The notes beneath the pieces are model-generated. The model saw only the letters and a list, made by a program, of their open reading frames with translations, had not been told where the DNA came from and searched no databases. From Lachnospiraceae bacterium UBA7729 (GTDB lineage: Bacteria; Bacillota; Clostridia; Lachnospirales; Lachnospiraceae), in assembly GCA_002482005.1 (NCBI GenBank), contig DLFD01000059.1, positions 62,001 to 126,000 of the forward strand: a DNA stretch of 64,000 bases. The letters run 5' to 3'. Position 1 is the first letter of the stretch; every line of letters begins with the position of its first letter. A program made the translations under genes and the position numbers. Shown one piece after another: positions 1 through 9,075 of this stretch.

Positions 1-6
1 GTCGAC

Positions 7-35
7 GAAGAACGGGTTGCAGAAACCCGTTCTTC
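7..35 (+). terminator. Perfect 12-bp hairpin ahead of rimP
   Basis: Bases 7-18 (GAAGAACGGGTT) pair perfectly with 24-35 around a 5-nt loop, followed only by a short TTTCG. It lies 22 nt before the rimP start. It could be the terminator of the gene before the window or a leader hairpin of the rimP-nusA operon; the weak U-tract makes read-through likely. The sequence does not decide between these. Confidence 0.45.
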
Positions 36-57
36 TTTCGTGTAAGGGAAATTATGA

Positions 58-522
58 ATGAACAAAGCGTCATACGAAAAGAGAGCTGAGCAGCTTCTTC
101 TTCCGATCGTGGAGGAAAGAGGGTTTGAGCTTGTAGATGTCGAATTTGTCAAAGAAGGCGGCACCTGGTATCTGCGGGCATATATCGATAAACCCGGAGG
201 AATCAATGTTGACGACTGCGTGGATGTAAGCCATGCTTTCGAAGCTGAGCTCGACCGGGAAGACTTCATAGCGGAATCCTATGTGCTTGAGGTTTCATCG
301 CCCGGACTCGGAAGGCCTCTTAAGAAAGAAAAGGATTATATCAGGAATCAGGGCAAGAGGGTCGAGATCCATCTTTTCCGCCCTGTAAGGCATGAAAAGA
401 CCTGGGAAGGTGTTCTCACGTCCTGGGATGAAGATACCGTGACGATCACGACTGATGAAGAAGAGGATGTCACGTTGGAAAGACCGGATATATCGCTGAT
501 CCGGGAAGCAGTTGAGTGGTAA
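58..522 (+). CDS. rimP: Ribosome maturation factor RimP
   Basis: RimP binds the 30S subunit in the cytoplasm and helps its late assembly. The 154 residues match the usual family length. The N-terminal domain carries the typical ELVDVEFV and LRAYIDKPGGI segments, the middle has the conserved VSSPGLGRPL stretch (about residues 79-88), and a C-terminal SH3-like part follows. It is the first gene of the nusA-infB operon, its usual place in Bacillota. The ATG at 58 was chosen because it opens with the family N-terminus; an ATG four bases upstream is in another frame. Confidence 0.96.
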   Translation: MNKASYEKRAEQLLLPIVEERGFELVDVEFVKEGGTWYLRAYIDKPGGINVDDCVDVSHAFEAELDREDFIAESYVLEVSSPGLGRPLKKEKDYIRNQGKRVEIHLFRPVRHEKTWEGVLTSWDEDTVTITTDEEEDVTLERPDISLIREAVEW

Positions 523-566
523 CCGGTGACCATAGGGAATTCTGTTTTGGAGGCAGAAGGAAGATT

Positions 567-1847
567 ATGAACGACGAATTATATGATGCACTGCAGTATC
601 TTGAGAAAGAGAAGAACATCGATCCGCAGGTGATGATGGATGCCATCAAGACTGCTCTGAAGACTGCCTGCGAGAAAAACTTCAGTAAAGATGCTCATCA
701 GGCTGACCAGCGTCCGGGCGCAGAGCAGAAGCCGAAGCTGGATGTGTACGTAGATATGCAGCCGGAAAGCAGGACGCTGAAGGTCTACCTCCGCCGCAAG
801 GTCGTCGAGACGGTCACCGATCCGCTTACCGAGATCTCCCTTGCCGATGCGCAGATGAGAAGCGGCAAGAATGAGCTGGGCGATGTGGTCCTCGAGGAGG
901 TCAATTCCAGGGAGTTCAACCGGATCGCCATCAAGTCCGCCAAGGACGTCATCATGCAGCAGATCCGTGAGGCTGAGAGAAAGAGTCTGTACGCTGATTA
1001 CTACGATAAGGAGCACAAGGTCATCACCGGCAAGGTACAGCGCTATGTCGGCAGGAATGTGGTGATCAATCTCGGAAAACTGGATGCTATCCTTACCGAG
1101 AACGAGATGATCAAGGGAGAGACATTTTACCCGAATCAGAGGGTCAAGGTGTATGTGGTCCGTGTGGAGAATGCCAGCAAGGGACCAAGGATCATCCTTT
1201 CCAGAAAGTCACCGGACCTTGTCAGGGCTCTGTTCGAGGAGGAAGTTGCCGAAGTTGCGGACGGGACCGTCGAGATCAAGGCGATCGCACGCGAGGCAGG
1301 CTCCCGTTCCAAGATGGCTGTCTGGTCCAACGTGGAGGAAGTCGATGCGGTCGGCGCATGTGTCGGGCAGAACGGAAGCCGTGTCGCGGCAGTCGTCGAC
1401 GAGCTCGGCGGCGAGAAGATCGATATCGTATCATGGGATGAGAACCCGGCTTACTTCATCGAGAATGCACTGAGCCCTGCCAAGGTCGTGACGGTTCTGG
1501 TCGACGAGGATGACCGGGCTGCAAAGGTCGTCGTTCCGGACTACCAGCTTTCCCTTGCGATCGGCAAGGAAGGACAGAACGCGAGACTTACAGCAAGGCT
1601 CACCGGCTACAAGATCGACATCAAGTCCGAGACCCAGGCCATCGAATCCGGAGAGTTGGAAGCATTCCAGCAGGAATATTACGAGGATGAAGAAGGCGAT
1701 GATTATGAAGGGGACGGCGATGAGCTGTACCAGGATGATGGTCTGGACTTCGGTGAAGAAGACGGCGGATACGATGATGCCGCCCATGAAGACGGACAGG
1801 ATGTCCTGCCGGAAGACGGAGAGATGTCCGAGGATCCGCAGCAGTAA
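567..1847 (+). CDS. nusA: Transcription termination/antitermination protein NusA
   Basis: NusA binds RNA polymerase and nascent RNA and controls pausing, termination and antitermination. The 426 residues comprise an N-terminal polymerase-binding domain, an S1 domain beginning near HKVITGKVQRYVG, and two KH domains with GQNGSR and GKEGQN loops. The tail is very acidic (about the last 60 residues, rich in E, D, G and Y) and has no recognisable AR repeats. The frame is open upstream to 516, but the ATG at 567 has GGAGG and AAGGAAG upstream and gives the family start MNDELYDAL. It lies between rimP and ylxR as in other Bacillota. Confidence 0.96.
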   Translation: MNDELYDALQYLEKEKNIDPQVMMDAIKTALKTACEKNFSKDAHQADQRPGAEQKPKLDVYVDMQPESRTLKVYLRRKVVETVTDPLTEISLADAQMRSGKNELGDVVLEEVNSREFNRIAIKSAKDVIMQQIREAERKSLYADYYDKEHKVITGKVQRYVGRNVVINLGKLDAILTENEMIKGETFYPNQRVKVYVVRVENASKGPRIILSRKSPDLVRALFEEEVAEVADGTVEIKAIAREAGSRSKMAVWSNVEEVDAVGACVGQNGSRVAAVVDELGGEKIDIVSWDENPAYFIENALSPAKVVTVLVDEDDRAAKVVVPDYQLSLAIGKEGQNARLTARLTGYKIDIKSETQAIESGELEAFQQEYYEDEEGDDYEGDGDELYQDDGLDFGEEDGGYDDAAHEDGQDVLPEDGEMSEDPQQ

Positions 1848-1883
1848 AGAAAGTCATCCACACACGATTCAGGTCGGGGGTAT

Positions 1884-2153
1884 ATGGCACAGATAAAGAA
1901 GAAACCGCTCCGCAGATGTGCGGGCTGCGGATCTATGAAAGAGAAGACGGAGCTGATCCGGGTAGTAAAGACGGAATCAGGTGAGATAAAGATCGATCAG
2001 ACCGGGAAGGTCAATGGCCGGGGCGTGTACCTGTGCAAGGATCCGGAATGTCTTCGGAAGGCACGAAAGAGCAGGGCTCTTGAAAGAAGCCTGAGATGCA
2101 GCCTGCCGCCTGATGTGTATGATGAGTTAGGGAGGCAGCTGGATGGCGGATGA
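1884..2153 (+). CDS. ylxR: YlxR family RNA-binding protein (RNase P modulator RnpM)
   Basis: This 89-residue basic protein belongs to the DUF448/YlxR family; the Bacillus subtilis member (RnpM) is known to bind and modulate RNase P RNA. The signature RRCAGCGSMKEKTELIRVV is at the N-terminus and GRGVYLCKDPECLRKA in the middle. The four cysteines could hold a metal, but that is not shown here. It sits between nusA and ylxQ, and its last codons overlap the start of ylxQ by 11 bases, which suggests translational coupling. Confidence 0.93.
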   Translation: MAQIKKKPLRRCAGCGSMKEKTELIRVVKTESGEIKIDQTGKVNGRGVYLCKDPECLRKARKSRALERSLRCSLPPDVYDELGRQLDGG

Positions 2154-2475
2154 TAAGAAGGTCCTCTCCTATCTGGGACTGGCAAGAAGGGCTGGCAAGA
2201 CGGCCTCGGGAGAGTTTCAGACTGAGGAATCGCTGAAAAAAGAGAAGGCAAGGCTCGTGATCATCGCGTCAGATGCCTCAGACAATACAAAGAAAAAATT
2301 TGGAAACATGTGCGCATGGCACCATGTCCGGATGGTTATATTCTCGGATAAGGCCACACTGGGATCCTGCATAGGCTGCGGCAGTCGCTCCAGCATTGCA
2401 CTTACGGACCCGGGACTGGCGGATGCGGTTGCAAAGGCACTTGGACAGGAAACCGATACGGAGCGGAGGTATTGA
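2143..2475 (+). CDS. ylxQ: L7Ae-family ribosomal/K-turn-binding protein YlxQ
   Basis: A 110-residue member of the L7Ae/L30e/S12e/Gadd45 family that probably binds kink-turn RNA. The fold shows as KVLSYLGLARRAGKTASGE at the N-terminus, ARLVIIASDASDNTKKKF in the middle, and the C-terminal GLADAVAKAL helix. It overlaps ylxR by 11 bases and ends one base before the infB start, so the three genes are probably coupled. The exact RNA target is unknown for the family in most species. Confidence 0.9.
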   Translation: MADDKKVLSYLGLARRAGKTASGEFQTEESLKKEKARLVIIASDASDNTKKKFGNMCAWHHVRMVIFSDKATLGSCIGCGSRSSIALTDPGLADAVAKALGQETDTERRY

Positions 2476-2476
2476 A

Positions 2477-5400
2477 TTGGGTAATAACAAAGAGAATGAA
2501 ACAGGAGAGCAGAAAGCGGGCCAGATGGGTCAGGAAGCCGCTCCGAAGAAAAAAAGGATCGTTGCGGTATTCCGTCCTCAGAACAGCAGAAGCGGCATGA
2601 TGCCGAGAAGACAGGGACAGAGAACGGAAGGGCAGAAGGACAGACCGGCCCGTCCTGCTTCAAGGAGAAGGCCAGGCGAGGGACAGGCTCCGGCTGCAGC
2701 AGCCGCAGAGCGGGCTGCCAGAAGACCGTCAGCCTCCAAACCGGCCTCTGCAAGACCATCAGCAGACAGCAGAAGTGAAGCCGGGACAAGACCGTCTGCA
2801 AAGCCGGCGCCAAAGCAGGCACCACAGGCGGCTGCTCCAAAGCCGAGAGTGCATTTCCGCGGAGCTCTGACTGGTTCCCGCACGGCGGAAGATCTGCTGA
2901 AGGAAGGGGCAGGAAGCTCCATCGCAGCTCAGCAGGCCAAGGCACAGATGAAGGCGGATGAACGTCCGCTCTCGGAATCTGCTACCAGGAAACCGGAGGA
3001 AGAGGCGAGGATCGCCGCTGAGAATGCCCGCCAGGAGGCTGCTGCAAAGGCAGCTGCTGCAAAGGCAGCTGCGGAAGAGGCAGCAAGAAAGGCAGCGGAA
3101 GCTGAGGCTGTGAAGGCTGCTGCGGAGGCTGCAAGAAGGGCTGAGGCAGAAAGAGCAGCTGCAGCGGAGAAGGCACAGCAGGAGAGACAGCAGCGGCAGA
3201 CACAGGAGGGGCAGAGATCCCAGGCTCAGTCTGGTGAACGCCGTGAGCGTTCTGACCGCGGCGAAGGCAGAAGACCTTCTTCCCAGGGAGACCGCGGAGG
3301 ATTCCGCAGAAATAGCCAGACTGGCGACAGAACAGGCACAGGCAATGGCGGACGTTCCTACGGACAGGGCAGGAGCCAGTCTTCTGACAGCAGAACAGGC
3401 AATAATGGCCGTCAGGGATCCTCCTTTGCACGAAGGGACGGTTCCGCTGCAGGCGGCAGGACCGGTGACCGCACAGGTACAAAGACCGGAGGATTCTCCG
3501 GCGTCAGGTCGGGCGGATTTACCGGCAGAGGCGGCGCCGCTGCGGGTGCAGGCCGTCCGGATGCTCCTGGCAAGAGTTCTTTCGGCAGAAAGACCGGGGA
3601 TGGCAGGAGAACTGCAGGGTTCGGAGACAAGAATTCCGATAAGACAAGAAGCAGAGGCAGAAGCGAGCGAGACAAACAGAAGGATAAGTACAATCGGTTC
3701 GATCAGGATGACAGAGTCGTCACTTCCAGAAAGAAAAAGGATCCGAACCGTGCAGGCGCTTTCCACAGGCCGGAGCCGGCTGCGGCCCCTGTCGAGGAAA
3801 AGATCAAGACGATCACCCTTCCGGATGTTCTTACGCTCCATGAGCTGGCTGACAAGATGAAGATGCAGCCGTCTGCTCTGATCAAGAAGCTGTTCCTGCA
3901 GGGCAAGATGGTTACCGTAAACCAGGAGCTGACCTATGACGAAGCGGAAGAGATCGCCGTTGATTACGATATCCTCTGTGAACATGAGGTTAAGAAGGAC
4001 CTGATCGCAGAGCTTCTGCAGGATCAGGAAGATGCTCCTGAGACACTTGTTCAGCGTCCGCCGGTTGTCTGCGTCATGGGTCATGTTGACCACGGCAAGA
4101 CATCTCTGCTGGATGCGATCCGCAATACGCATGTAACAGACCGCGAGGCAGGAGGGATCACACAGGCGATCGGTGCTTCCGTCATCGATTACAATGGAAG
4201 AAAGATCACCTTCCTCGATACGCCGGGCCATGAAGCCTTCACGGCCATGCGTATGAGAGGCGCGAACTCGACCGATATCGCCGTCCTGGTAGTTGCTGCA
4301 GATGACGGTGTCATGCCGCAGACTGTGGAAGCGATCAACCATGCAAAGGCAGCGAATATCGAGATCATCGTTGCGATCAACAAGATCGATAAACCAAGTG
4401 CAAACATTGACCGCGTCAAGCAGGAGCTGACCGAGTACGGCCTGGTCGCCGAAGACTGGGGCGGCAGCACCACTATGGTCCCGGTCTCTGCCAAGACCCA
4501 TGAAGGAATCGACGATCTGCTGGAGATGATCCTGCTCACATCCGATGTTCTCGAGCTCAAGGCTAATCCGAACCGTCGTGCACGCGGACTTATCATCGAA
4601 GCAAAGCTGGATAAGGGACGCGGTCCTGTGGCTTCTGTCCTGATCCAGAAAGGTACCCTCCATGTCGGAGATCCGGTCAGTGCAGGATCCAGCTTCGGTA
4701 AAGTCAGAGGCATGGTGGATTCCAGAGGACGCGAGATCAAGGAAGTCGGACCGGGATTCCCGGCAGAGATCATTGGTTTCTCGACTGTACCGCAGGCCGG
4801 CGAGATCCTGATCTCCCAGGATTCCGAGAAAGAAGCTAAGTCTTACGCTGAGACATTCATCTCTGTCGAAAGGGAGAAGATGCTTGCGGAGACCAAGAGC
4901 AGGATGTCGCTTGACGATCTGTTCAGCCAGATCCAGGAAGGCAGCCTGAAGGAACTGAACCTGATCGTGAAGGCTGATGTGCAGGGATCCGTGGAAGCTC
5001 TGAAGCAGAGTCTGCTGAAGCTTTCCAACGATGAGGTCGTCGTGAAGATCATCCACAGCGGAGTCGGAGCCATCAACGAGTCCGATGTCACCCTGGCAGG
5101 AGCTTCCAATGCTATCATCATCGGCTTCAATGTACGTCCTGATGCACTGGCAAAGTCCACGGCAGACCATGAGGGAGTTGAGATCAAGCTCTACAAGGTC
5201 ATCTACGATGCGATCAATGCGATCGAGAACGCCATGACGGGTATGCTGGAACCGGTCTATGAGGAGCAGGTCACCGGACATGTGGAGGTCAGGATGATCT
5301 TCAAGGCTTCCGGGGTCGGCAACATCGCTGGTTCATATGTGCTCGACGGTATCGTGGAGCGCGGTTCGAAGGCAAGGATCACCCGCGAAGGAAAGCAGAT

Positions 5401-5623
5401 CTTCGACGGCAGCATCGCTTCCCTGAAGAGATTCAAGGACGACGTGAAGTCTGTAAAGGCAGGCTACGAATGCGGCCTTGTATTCGACGGCTTCAATGAG
5501 ATCCAGGAAGGCGACCAGGTAGAGGTCTACAAGATGGTAGAAGTCCCGAGAGAGCAGATCCAGGCAAAGAAGGAAGCTGAGAAGAAGGCTGCCGAGAAAG
5601 CAGCAAAGAAGGGCGAGGCCTGA
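2477..5623 (+). CDS. infB: Translation initiation factor IF-2
   Basis: IF-2 is the GTPase that brings initiator tRNA to the 30S subunit and promotes subunit joining. The start is TTG at 2477: it follows the ylxQ stop by one base and has GGAGG seven bases upstream. The 1048 residues are long for a Bacillota IF-2 because roughly residues 15-440 are low-complexity, rich in A, K, R, E, Q and then G, S and R. An IF2_N domain follows at about 447-510. The G domain begins with GHVDHGKT at 535-542, then DTPGHEAF, NKID and SAK motifs. The C-terminal domains are complete. Confidence 0.97.
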   Translation: MGNNKENETGEQKAGQMGQEAAPKKKRIVAVFRPQNSRSGMMPRRQGQRTEGQKDRPARPASRRRPGEGQAPAAAAAERAARRPSASKPASARPSADSRSEAGTRPSAKPAPKQAPQAAAPKPRVHFRGALTGSRTAEDLLKEGAGSSIAAQQAKAQMKADERPLSESATRKPEEEARIAAENARQEAAAKAAAAKAAAEEAARKAAEAEAVKAAAEAARRAEAERAAAAEKAQQERQQRQTQEGQRSQAQSGERRERSDRGEGRRPSSQGDRGGFRRNSQTGDRTGTGNGGRSYGQGRSQSSDSRTGNNGRQGSSFARRDGSAAGGRTGDRTGTKTGGFSGVRSGGFTGRGGAAAGAGRPDAPGKSSFGRKTGDGRRTAGFGDKNSDKTRSRGRSERDKQKDKYNRFDQDDRVVTSRKKKDPNRAGAFHRPEPAAAPVEEKIKTITLPDVLTLHELADKMKMQPSALIKKLFLQGKMVTVNQELTYDEAEEIAVDYDILCEHEVKKDLIAELLQDQEDAPETLVQRPPVVCVMGHVDHGKTSLLDAIRNTHVTDREAGGITQAIGASVIDYNGRKITFLDTPGHEAFTAMRMRGANSTDIAVLVVAADDGVMPQTVEAINHAKAANIEIIVAINKIDKPSANIDRVKQELTEYGLVAEDWGGSTTMVPVSAKTHEGIDDLLEMILLTSDVLELKANPNRRARGLIIEAKLDKGRGPVASVLIQKGTLHVGDPVSAGSSFGKVRGMVDSRGREIKEVGPGFPAEIIGFSTVPQAGEILISQDSEKEAKSYAETFISVEREKMLAETKSRMSLDDLFSQIQEGSLKELNLIVKADVQGSVEALKQSLLKLSNDEVVVKIIHSGVGAINESDVTLAGASNAIIIGFNVRPDALAKSTADHEGVEIKLYKVIYDAINAIENAMTGMLEPVYEEQVTGHVEVRMIFKASGVGNIAGSYVLDGIVERGSKARITREGKQIFDGSIASLKRFKDDVKSVKAGYECGLVFDGFNEIQEGDQVEVYKMVEVPREQIQAKKEAEKKAAEKAAKKGEA

Positions 5624-5643
5624 AGCATAACGGAACATGATCG

Positions 5644-5713
5644 CTCTGCGGGGCTTTCCCGCAGAGTATGAGCTTAGCCGCGGCGGCGGCCTGCCGCAGC
5701 GCAGGTCCGCCGC
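5644..5713 (+). other. Two GC-rich hairpins between infB and rbfA
   Basis: In the 160-base gap, CTCTGCGGG (5644-5652) pairs perfectly with 5658-5666. A second stem joins 5683-5694 to 5701-5713 with one bulged T. Neither has a clear U-tract. They may be processing sites or weak attenuators inside the operon. Confidence 0.4.
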
Positions 5714-5783
5714 TTTCGTCATATTGTGGGAAGCGCCGGAAAAGGCTTTTCCACTATAAGGGCATAGATAAAGGATAGCAGCA

Positions 5784-6227
5784 ATGAGAAAAAACAGTAT
5801 CAAGAATATCCGGATCAATGAAGAATACCGCAGGGAGATGCAGGCCATCATCCAGCGGGAGATCAAGGATCCGCGTGTCCATCCTATGACTTCCGTAACC
5901 GGCGTCGAGGTTGCACCGGATCTCAAGACTTGTAAGGCCTATATATCCGTTCTGGGTGATGAGGATGCGCTGAAGGAGACCGTGAAGGGTCTTACTGCAG
6001 CCGAAGGTTTCATCCGTCATGAACTTGCCCGTACGGTCAATCTCAGAAACACTCCGGAGATCCGTTTCATAGCGGATGATTCCATCGCTTACGGCGTGAA
6101 CATGTCGAGGAAGATCGATGAAGTCATCGCCCACGATGACGAAGTAAGAGAACAGACCGGAAGAGTCTATGAGGGACCGGAGGACGGAGACGGCCAGCCT
6201 GACGACGGGGAAGGAGAAGAGGAATGA
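5784..6227 (+). CDS. rbfA: 30S ribosome-binding factor RbfA
   Basis: RbfA is a cytoplasmic cold-shock and assembly factor acting on the 5' end of 16S rRNA in the 30S subunit. The 147 residues show the KH-type core: EEYRREMQAIIQREIKDPRV, VTGVEVAPDLKTCKAYISVLG, and a helix-kink-helix ending NTPEIRFIADDS. The last ~20 residues form an acidic D/E/G tail, a little longer than usual. It follows infB and overlaps the DHH phosphoesterase gene by four bases. Confidence 0.95.
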   Translation: MRKNSIKNIRINEEYRREMQAIIQREIKDPRVHPMTSVTGVEVAPDLKTCKAYISVLGDEDALKETVKGLTAAEGFIRHELARTVNLRNTPEIRFIADDSIAYGVNMSRKIDEVIAHDDEVREQTGRVYEGPEDGDGQPDDGEGEEE

Positions 6228-7189
6228 TCAGCCTTGACGAGCAGCTGAAGGATGTGAAGACAGCAGCGATCGCAGGGCACATCCGTCCGGACGGAGATGC
6301 ATTCGGAAGCTGCATGGGCATGTATCTTTTCCTGAAGAGATATTATCCCGGGATCGATGCGCATGTTTATCTGGAGGGGAATTTTTCACCTTCCTTCCGT
6401 TTTGTGAGCTGTTCGGACAGTATCATTACCGACTATCCGGACAGGGAGCCGGTCGATCTGTTCATCTCCCTTGATGTTTCAGCCATCGACCGGTTCGGCG
6501 GCGCCCAGAAGTACTTCGATTCCGCCAGACGCACTCTGGTGATCGACCACCATATCAGCAATCCGCTCTTCGGAACGGTCAATGAAGTCCAGGCAGATGC
6601 CAGTTCCACCAGTGAACTGGTCACACTCCTGATCGGGAAAGAACGTCTGACGCCGGAGATCGCAGAACCGCTTTACATGGGCATCGTCCACGATACAGGT
6701 GTCTTCCAGTATTCCTGTACGAGCAGCCGCACCATGATGGTCGGAGGGTGGCTGATGGATACGGGCATCGATTTCTCAAAGATCGTGCAGGATACATTTT
6801 TCATCAAGAGCTACAAGGAGACCCAGATCATGGGCAAAGCCCTGAATGAGAGTATCCTGATGCTTGACGGCAAGGTGATCTTCAGCGTCATCCATCAGAA
6901 AGACATGGACCTGTATGGGGTCGGCCCTCAGGACCTTTCCGCCATCGTCTCTCAGCTCAGGGATGTGGAAGGTGTCGAGACAGCGGTCTTTCTCTACGAG
7001 AGCGGCACCCGGGAATACAAGGTCAGCATGCGCAGCAACGGAAAGGTCGATGTGGCGAAGATCGCCATGTTCTTCGGCGGGGGCGGTCATGTGAAGGCTG
7101 CCGGATGTACCATGACCGGCGGTGTTCATGATGTCGTCAACAATATCGTAGCAAAAGTGCAGGAGCAGCTGACAGCGGCGGAAAGATGA
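6224..7189 (+). CDS. nrnA: DHH/DHHA1 phosphoesterase, NrnA-type (nanoRNase or pAp/c-di-AMP-type phosphatase)
   Basis: A cytoplasmic DHH-superfamily hydrolase of 321 residues. It has HIRPDGDAFGS (residues 19-29), the VIDHHISN metal-binding motif, a later HDTG, and the DHHA1 GGGGHVKAAGC loop near the C-terminus. Family members degrade 2-5-nt RNAs and dephosphorylate pAp; some act on pApA or c-di-AMP, so the exact substrate is open. The start overlaps the rbfA stop (ATGA), and the gene sits in the conserved rbfA-nrnA-truB order. Confidence 0.9.
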   Translation: MISLDEQLKDVKTAAIAGHIRPDGDAFGSCMGMYLFLKRYYPGIDAHVYLEGNFSPSFRFVSCSDSIITDYPDREPVDLFISLDVSAIDRFGGAQKYFDSARRTLVIDHHISNPLFGTVNEVQADASSTSELVTLLIGKERLTPEIAEPLYMGIVHDTGVFQYSCTSSRTMMVGGWLMDTGIDFSKIVQDTFFIKSYKETQIMGKALNESILMLDGKVIFSVIHQKDMDLYGVGPQDLSAIVSQLRDVEGVETAVFLYESGTREYKVSMRSNGKVDVAKIAMFFGGGGHVKAAGCTMTGGVHDVVNNIVAKVQEQLTAAER

Positions 7190-7192
7190 CTG

Positions 7193-8098
7193 ATGTTCAA
7201 CGGAATTCTGAATGTTTATAAAGAAGCCGGCTTCACCAGCAATGATGTCGTGGCAAAGCTCCGCGGCATCTTCAGGCAGAAGAAGATCGGCCATACCGGG
7301 ACACTTGACCCGGCTGCGGTCGGCGTGCTTCCTGTCCTTCTCGGCAATGCCACGAGGCTTTCGGAATACATGACCAATCACGACAAGACATATCGCACGG
7401 TCGTAAGGCTCGGAGTCGAGACGGATACGGAGGACATGACCGGAAATATTCTGAAGGAGCAGAAGGAGGCAGCCTTGTCTCTGTCGGAAGACGAAGCAAG
7501 AAAAGCTGCCGGGTCCTTCGAGGGCGGGTATGATCAGATACCGCCTATGTATTCCGCAAAACAGGTAGGCGGAAAGAGGCTGTATGACCTTGCCCGTGAG
7601 GGGAAAGTCATCGAGAGACAGTCTGTCCGTGTGGAGATCCCCTCCATTAAAGTGGAAAGTGTCGAGCTTCCCCTCATGACCATGACCGTCGAGTGTTCCA
7701 AGGGTACATACATCAGAACCCTCTGCGCAGATATTGGGAAGAAGCTTGGCTGCGGCGGTGCCATGGAAAGTCTGACCCGACTGAGAGTAGGAGGATTCCA
7801 TATCGAGGACAGTCTGACTCTCGACCGGATCGAGCAGCTGACGCACTCCGGTGAGATCGGTCCTTATATTATTCCGTGTGAGGAGATGTTCCTGGATTAT
7901 CTCAGGGTCCGGACCATCGAGGCGGCGGACCGCAAACTCTATAACGGGAATGAGCTCTACATGAATGAGATCGGCCTTCCGAAGCAGGGAGCCGGCGAGC
8001 TGGTCCGTGTCTGCGATTCGTCCGGAAAGTTCATCGCTGTCTATCGCTATGTAAAATCCGCAGGAACTTACAGACCATATCGGATGCTTGGAGAATGA
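7193..8098 (+). CDS. truB: tRNA pseudouridine(55) synthase TruB
   Basis: TruB makes pseudouridine 55 in the T-loop of tRNAs. The 301 residues begin with the family start GILNVYKEAGFTSNDVV. The catalytic motif GHTGTLDPAAVGVLPV places the nucleophile at Asp39, and YSAKQVGGKRLYDLAREG and SKGTYIRTLCADIG are also present. It begins three bases after nrnA and overlaps ribF by four bases, so the three are probably translated in a coupled way. Confidence 0.96.
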   Translation: MFNGILNVYKEAGFTSNDVVAKLRGIFRQKKIGHTGTLDPAAVGVLPVLLGNATRLSEYMTNHDKTYRTVVRLGVETDTEDMTGNILKEQKEAALSLSEDEARKAAGSFEGGYDQIPPMYSAKQVGGKRLYDLAREGKVIERQSVRVEIPSIKVESVELPLMTMTVECSKGTYIRTLCADIGKKLGCGGAMESLTRLRVGGFHIEDSLTLDRIEQLTHSGEIGPYIIPCEEMFLDYLRVRTIEAADRKLYNGNELYMNEIGLPKQGAGELVRVCDSSGKFIAVYRYVKSAGTYRPYRMLGE

Positions 8099-9030
8099 TT
8101 AAAGTATTTCATGGAATAAATGAATATCTGCAGGCTAAGTCTTCGGGAGAGGTTTCCGCGGGACAGACTGCAGTCACCCTGGGCAAGTTCGACGGTGTAC
8201 ATCTGGGACACCAGAAGCTGCTGAGGAAGATCCTGGAAAGGGAAGACAAGGGACAGCCCGGGATCATGTTCACGATCGAGTCGCAGGCGAAACGGATCCT
8301 CTCGGAGAGGGAAAGGGCAGAGTTCGTATCAGACTTCGGGATCGACATCCTGATCGAATGTCCGTTTTCGAAGGAGCTGATGATGACCAGTCCGGAGGAT
8401 TTTGTATCCGGGATCCTGAAGGATGTCCTGAATGCTTCCTTTGTGACGGTCGGGGCGGATTTCCGCTTCGGGTTTCAGCGGGCCGGGGATGTATCGGTCT
8501 TGTCTGCCCTTGGGGAAAAATACCATTATCAGACCTGCGCAGTCGAGAAGGAACGCTATGACGGGGAGGAGATCAGCTCCACCCGGATCCGGAAAGCCCT
8601 TCAGGAGGGCAGGATGGAGCTTGCGGAATCCCTTCTCGGAAGGCCGTATCCGGTCTGGGGGGAAGTTGTGCACGGAAGAGAGATCGGAAGGTCGATCGGA
8701 CTTCCGACCGCCAATGTCATTCCGGATGCTGCAAAGATCCTCCCCCCTGACGGAGTCTACTCATCGGTCATGACCCTTGAGGATGGCCGAAGGTTCGCCG
8801 GAGTCACGAATATCGGGAAGAATCCGACGATCGCGGATGACAATGTCCGCAATACCGAGACAAACCTCTTTGATTTCGACGAAGATATCTACGGAAGCTT
8901 TGTGAAAGCCGGGCTTTATCATTATCAGAGAGGCGAGATGAAGTTCAGCTCGGTAGATGAGCTGAGCGGTCAGATGCACAGAGACAGCTTAGAAAGCAGA
9001 AAGCTTCTGAAAGACAGAGGACTGATCTGA
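8095..9030 (+). CDS. ribF: Bifunctional riboflavin kinase/FMN adenylyltransferase RibF
   Basis: RibF converts riboflavin to FMN and FMN to FAD. The 311 residues have an N-terminal nucleotidyltransferase domain with GKFDGVHLGHQKLL and the SSTRIR motif. The C-terminal kinase domain begins about residue 183 with RPYPVWGEVVHGREIGRSIGLPTANV and includes GVTNIGKNPT. It overlaps truB by four bases. FAD supply suits an organism with the flavoproteins seen later in the window (HdrA, FlxA, FrdA, FabK), though that link is only contextual. The stop codon lies inside a tandem duplication. Confidence 0.96.
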   Translation: MIKVFHGINEYLQAKSSGEVSAGQTAVTLGKFDGVHLGHQKLLRKILEREDKGQPGIMFTIESQAKRILSERERAEFVSDFGIDILIECPFSKELMMTSPEDFVSGILKDVLNASFVTVGADFRFGFQRAGDVSVLSALGEKYHYQTCAVEKERYDGEEISSTRIRKALQEGRMELAESLLGRPYPVWGEVVHGREIGRSIGLPTANVIPDAAKILPPDGVYSSVMTLEDGRRFAGVTNIGKNPTIADDNVRNTETNLFDFDEDIYGSFVKAGLYHYQRGEMKFSSVDELSGQMHRDSLESRKLLKDRGLI

Positions 9031-9074
9031 TAAATTCATCCCGAGCACAGCTGATAAATTCATCTCACGCACAG
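9027..9074 (+). repeat. 24-bp tandem duplication across the ribF stop
   Basis: Bases 9027-9050 and 9051-9074 both begin CTGATAAATTCATC and end GCACAG; 21 of 24 positions agree. The first copy contains the ribF stop codon, so a second stop context lies just downstream. It looks like a replication-slippage duplication. Confidence 0.85.
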
Positions 9075-9075
9075 C

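Noticed and set aside
2759..5281. An 840-codon open frame antisense to infB
   Set aside because: It is a by-product of the codon bias of infB: low-complexity translation, no start signal, no family resemblance. The plus-strand IF-2 is unmistakable.
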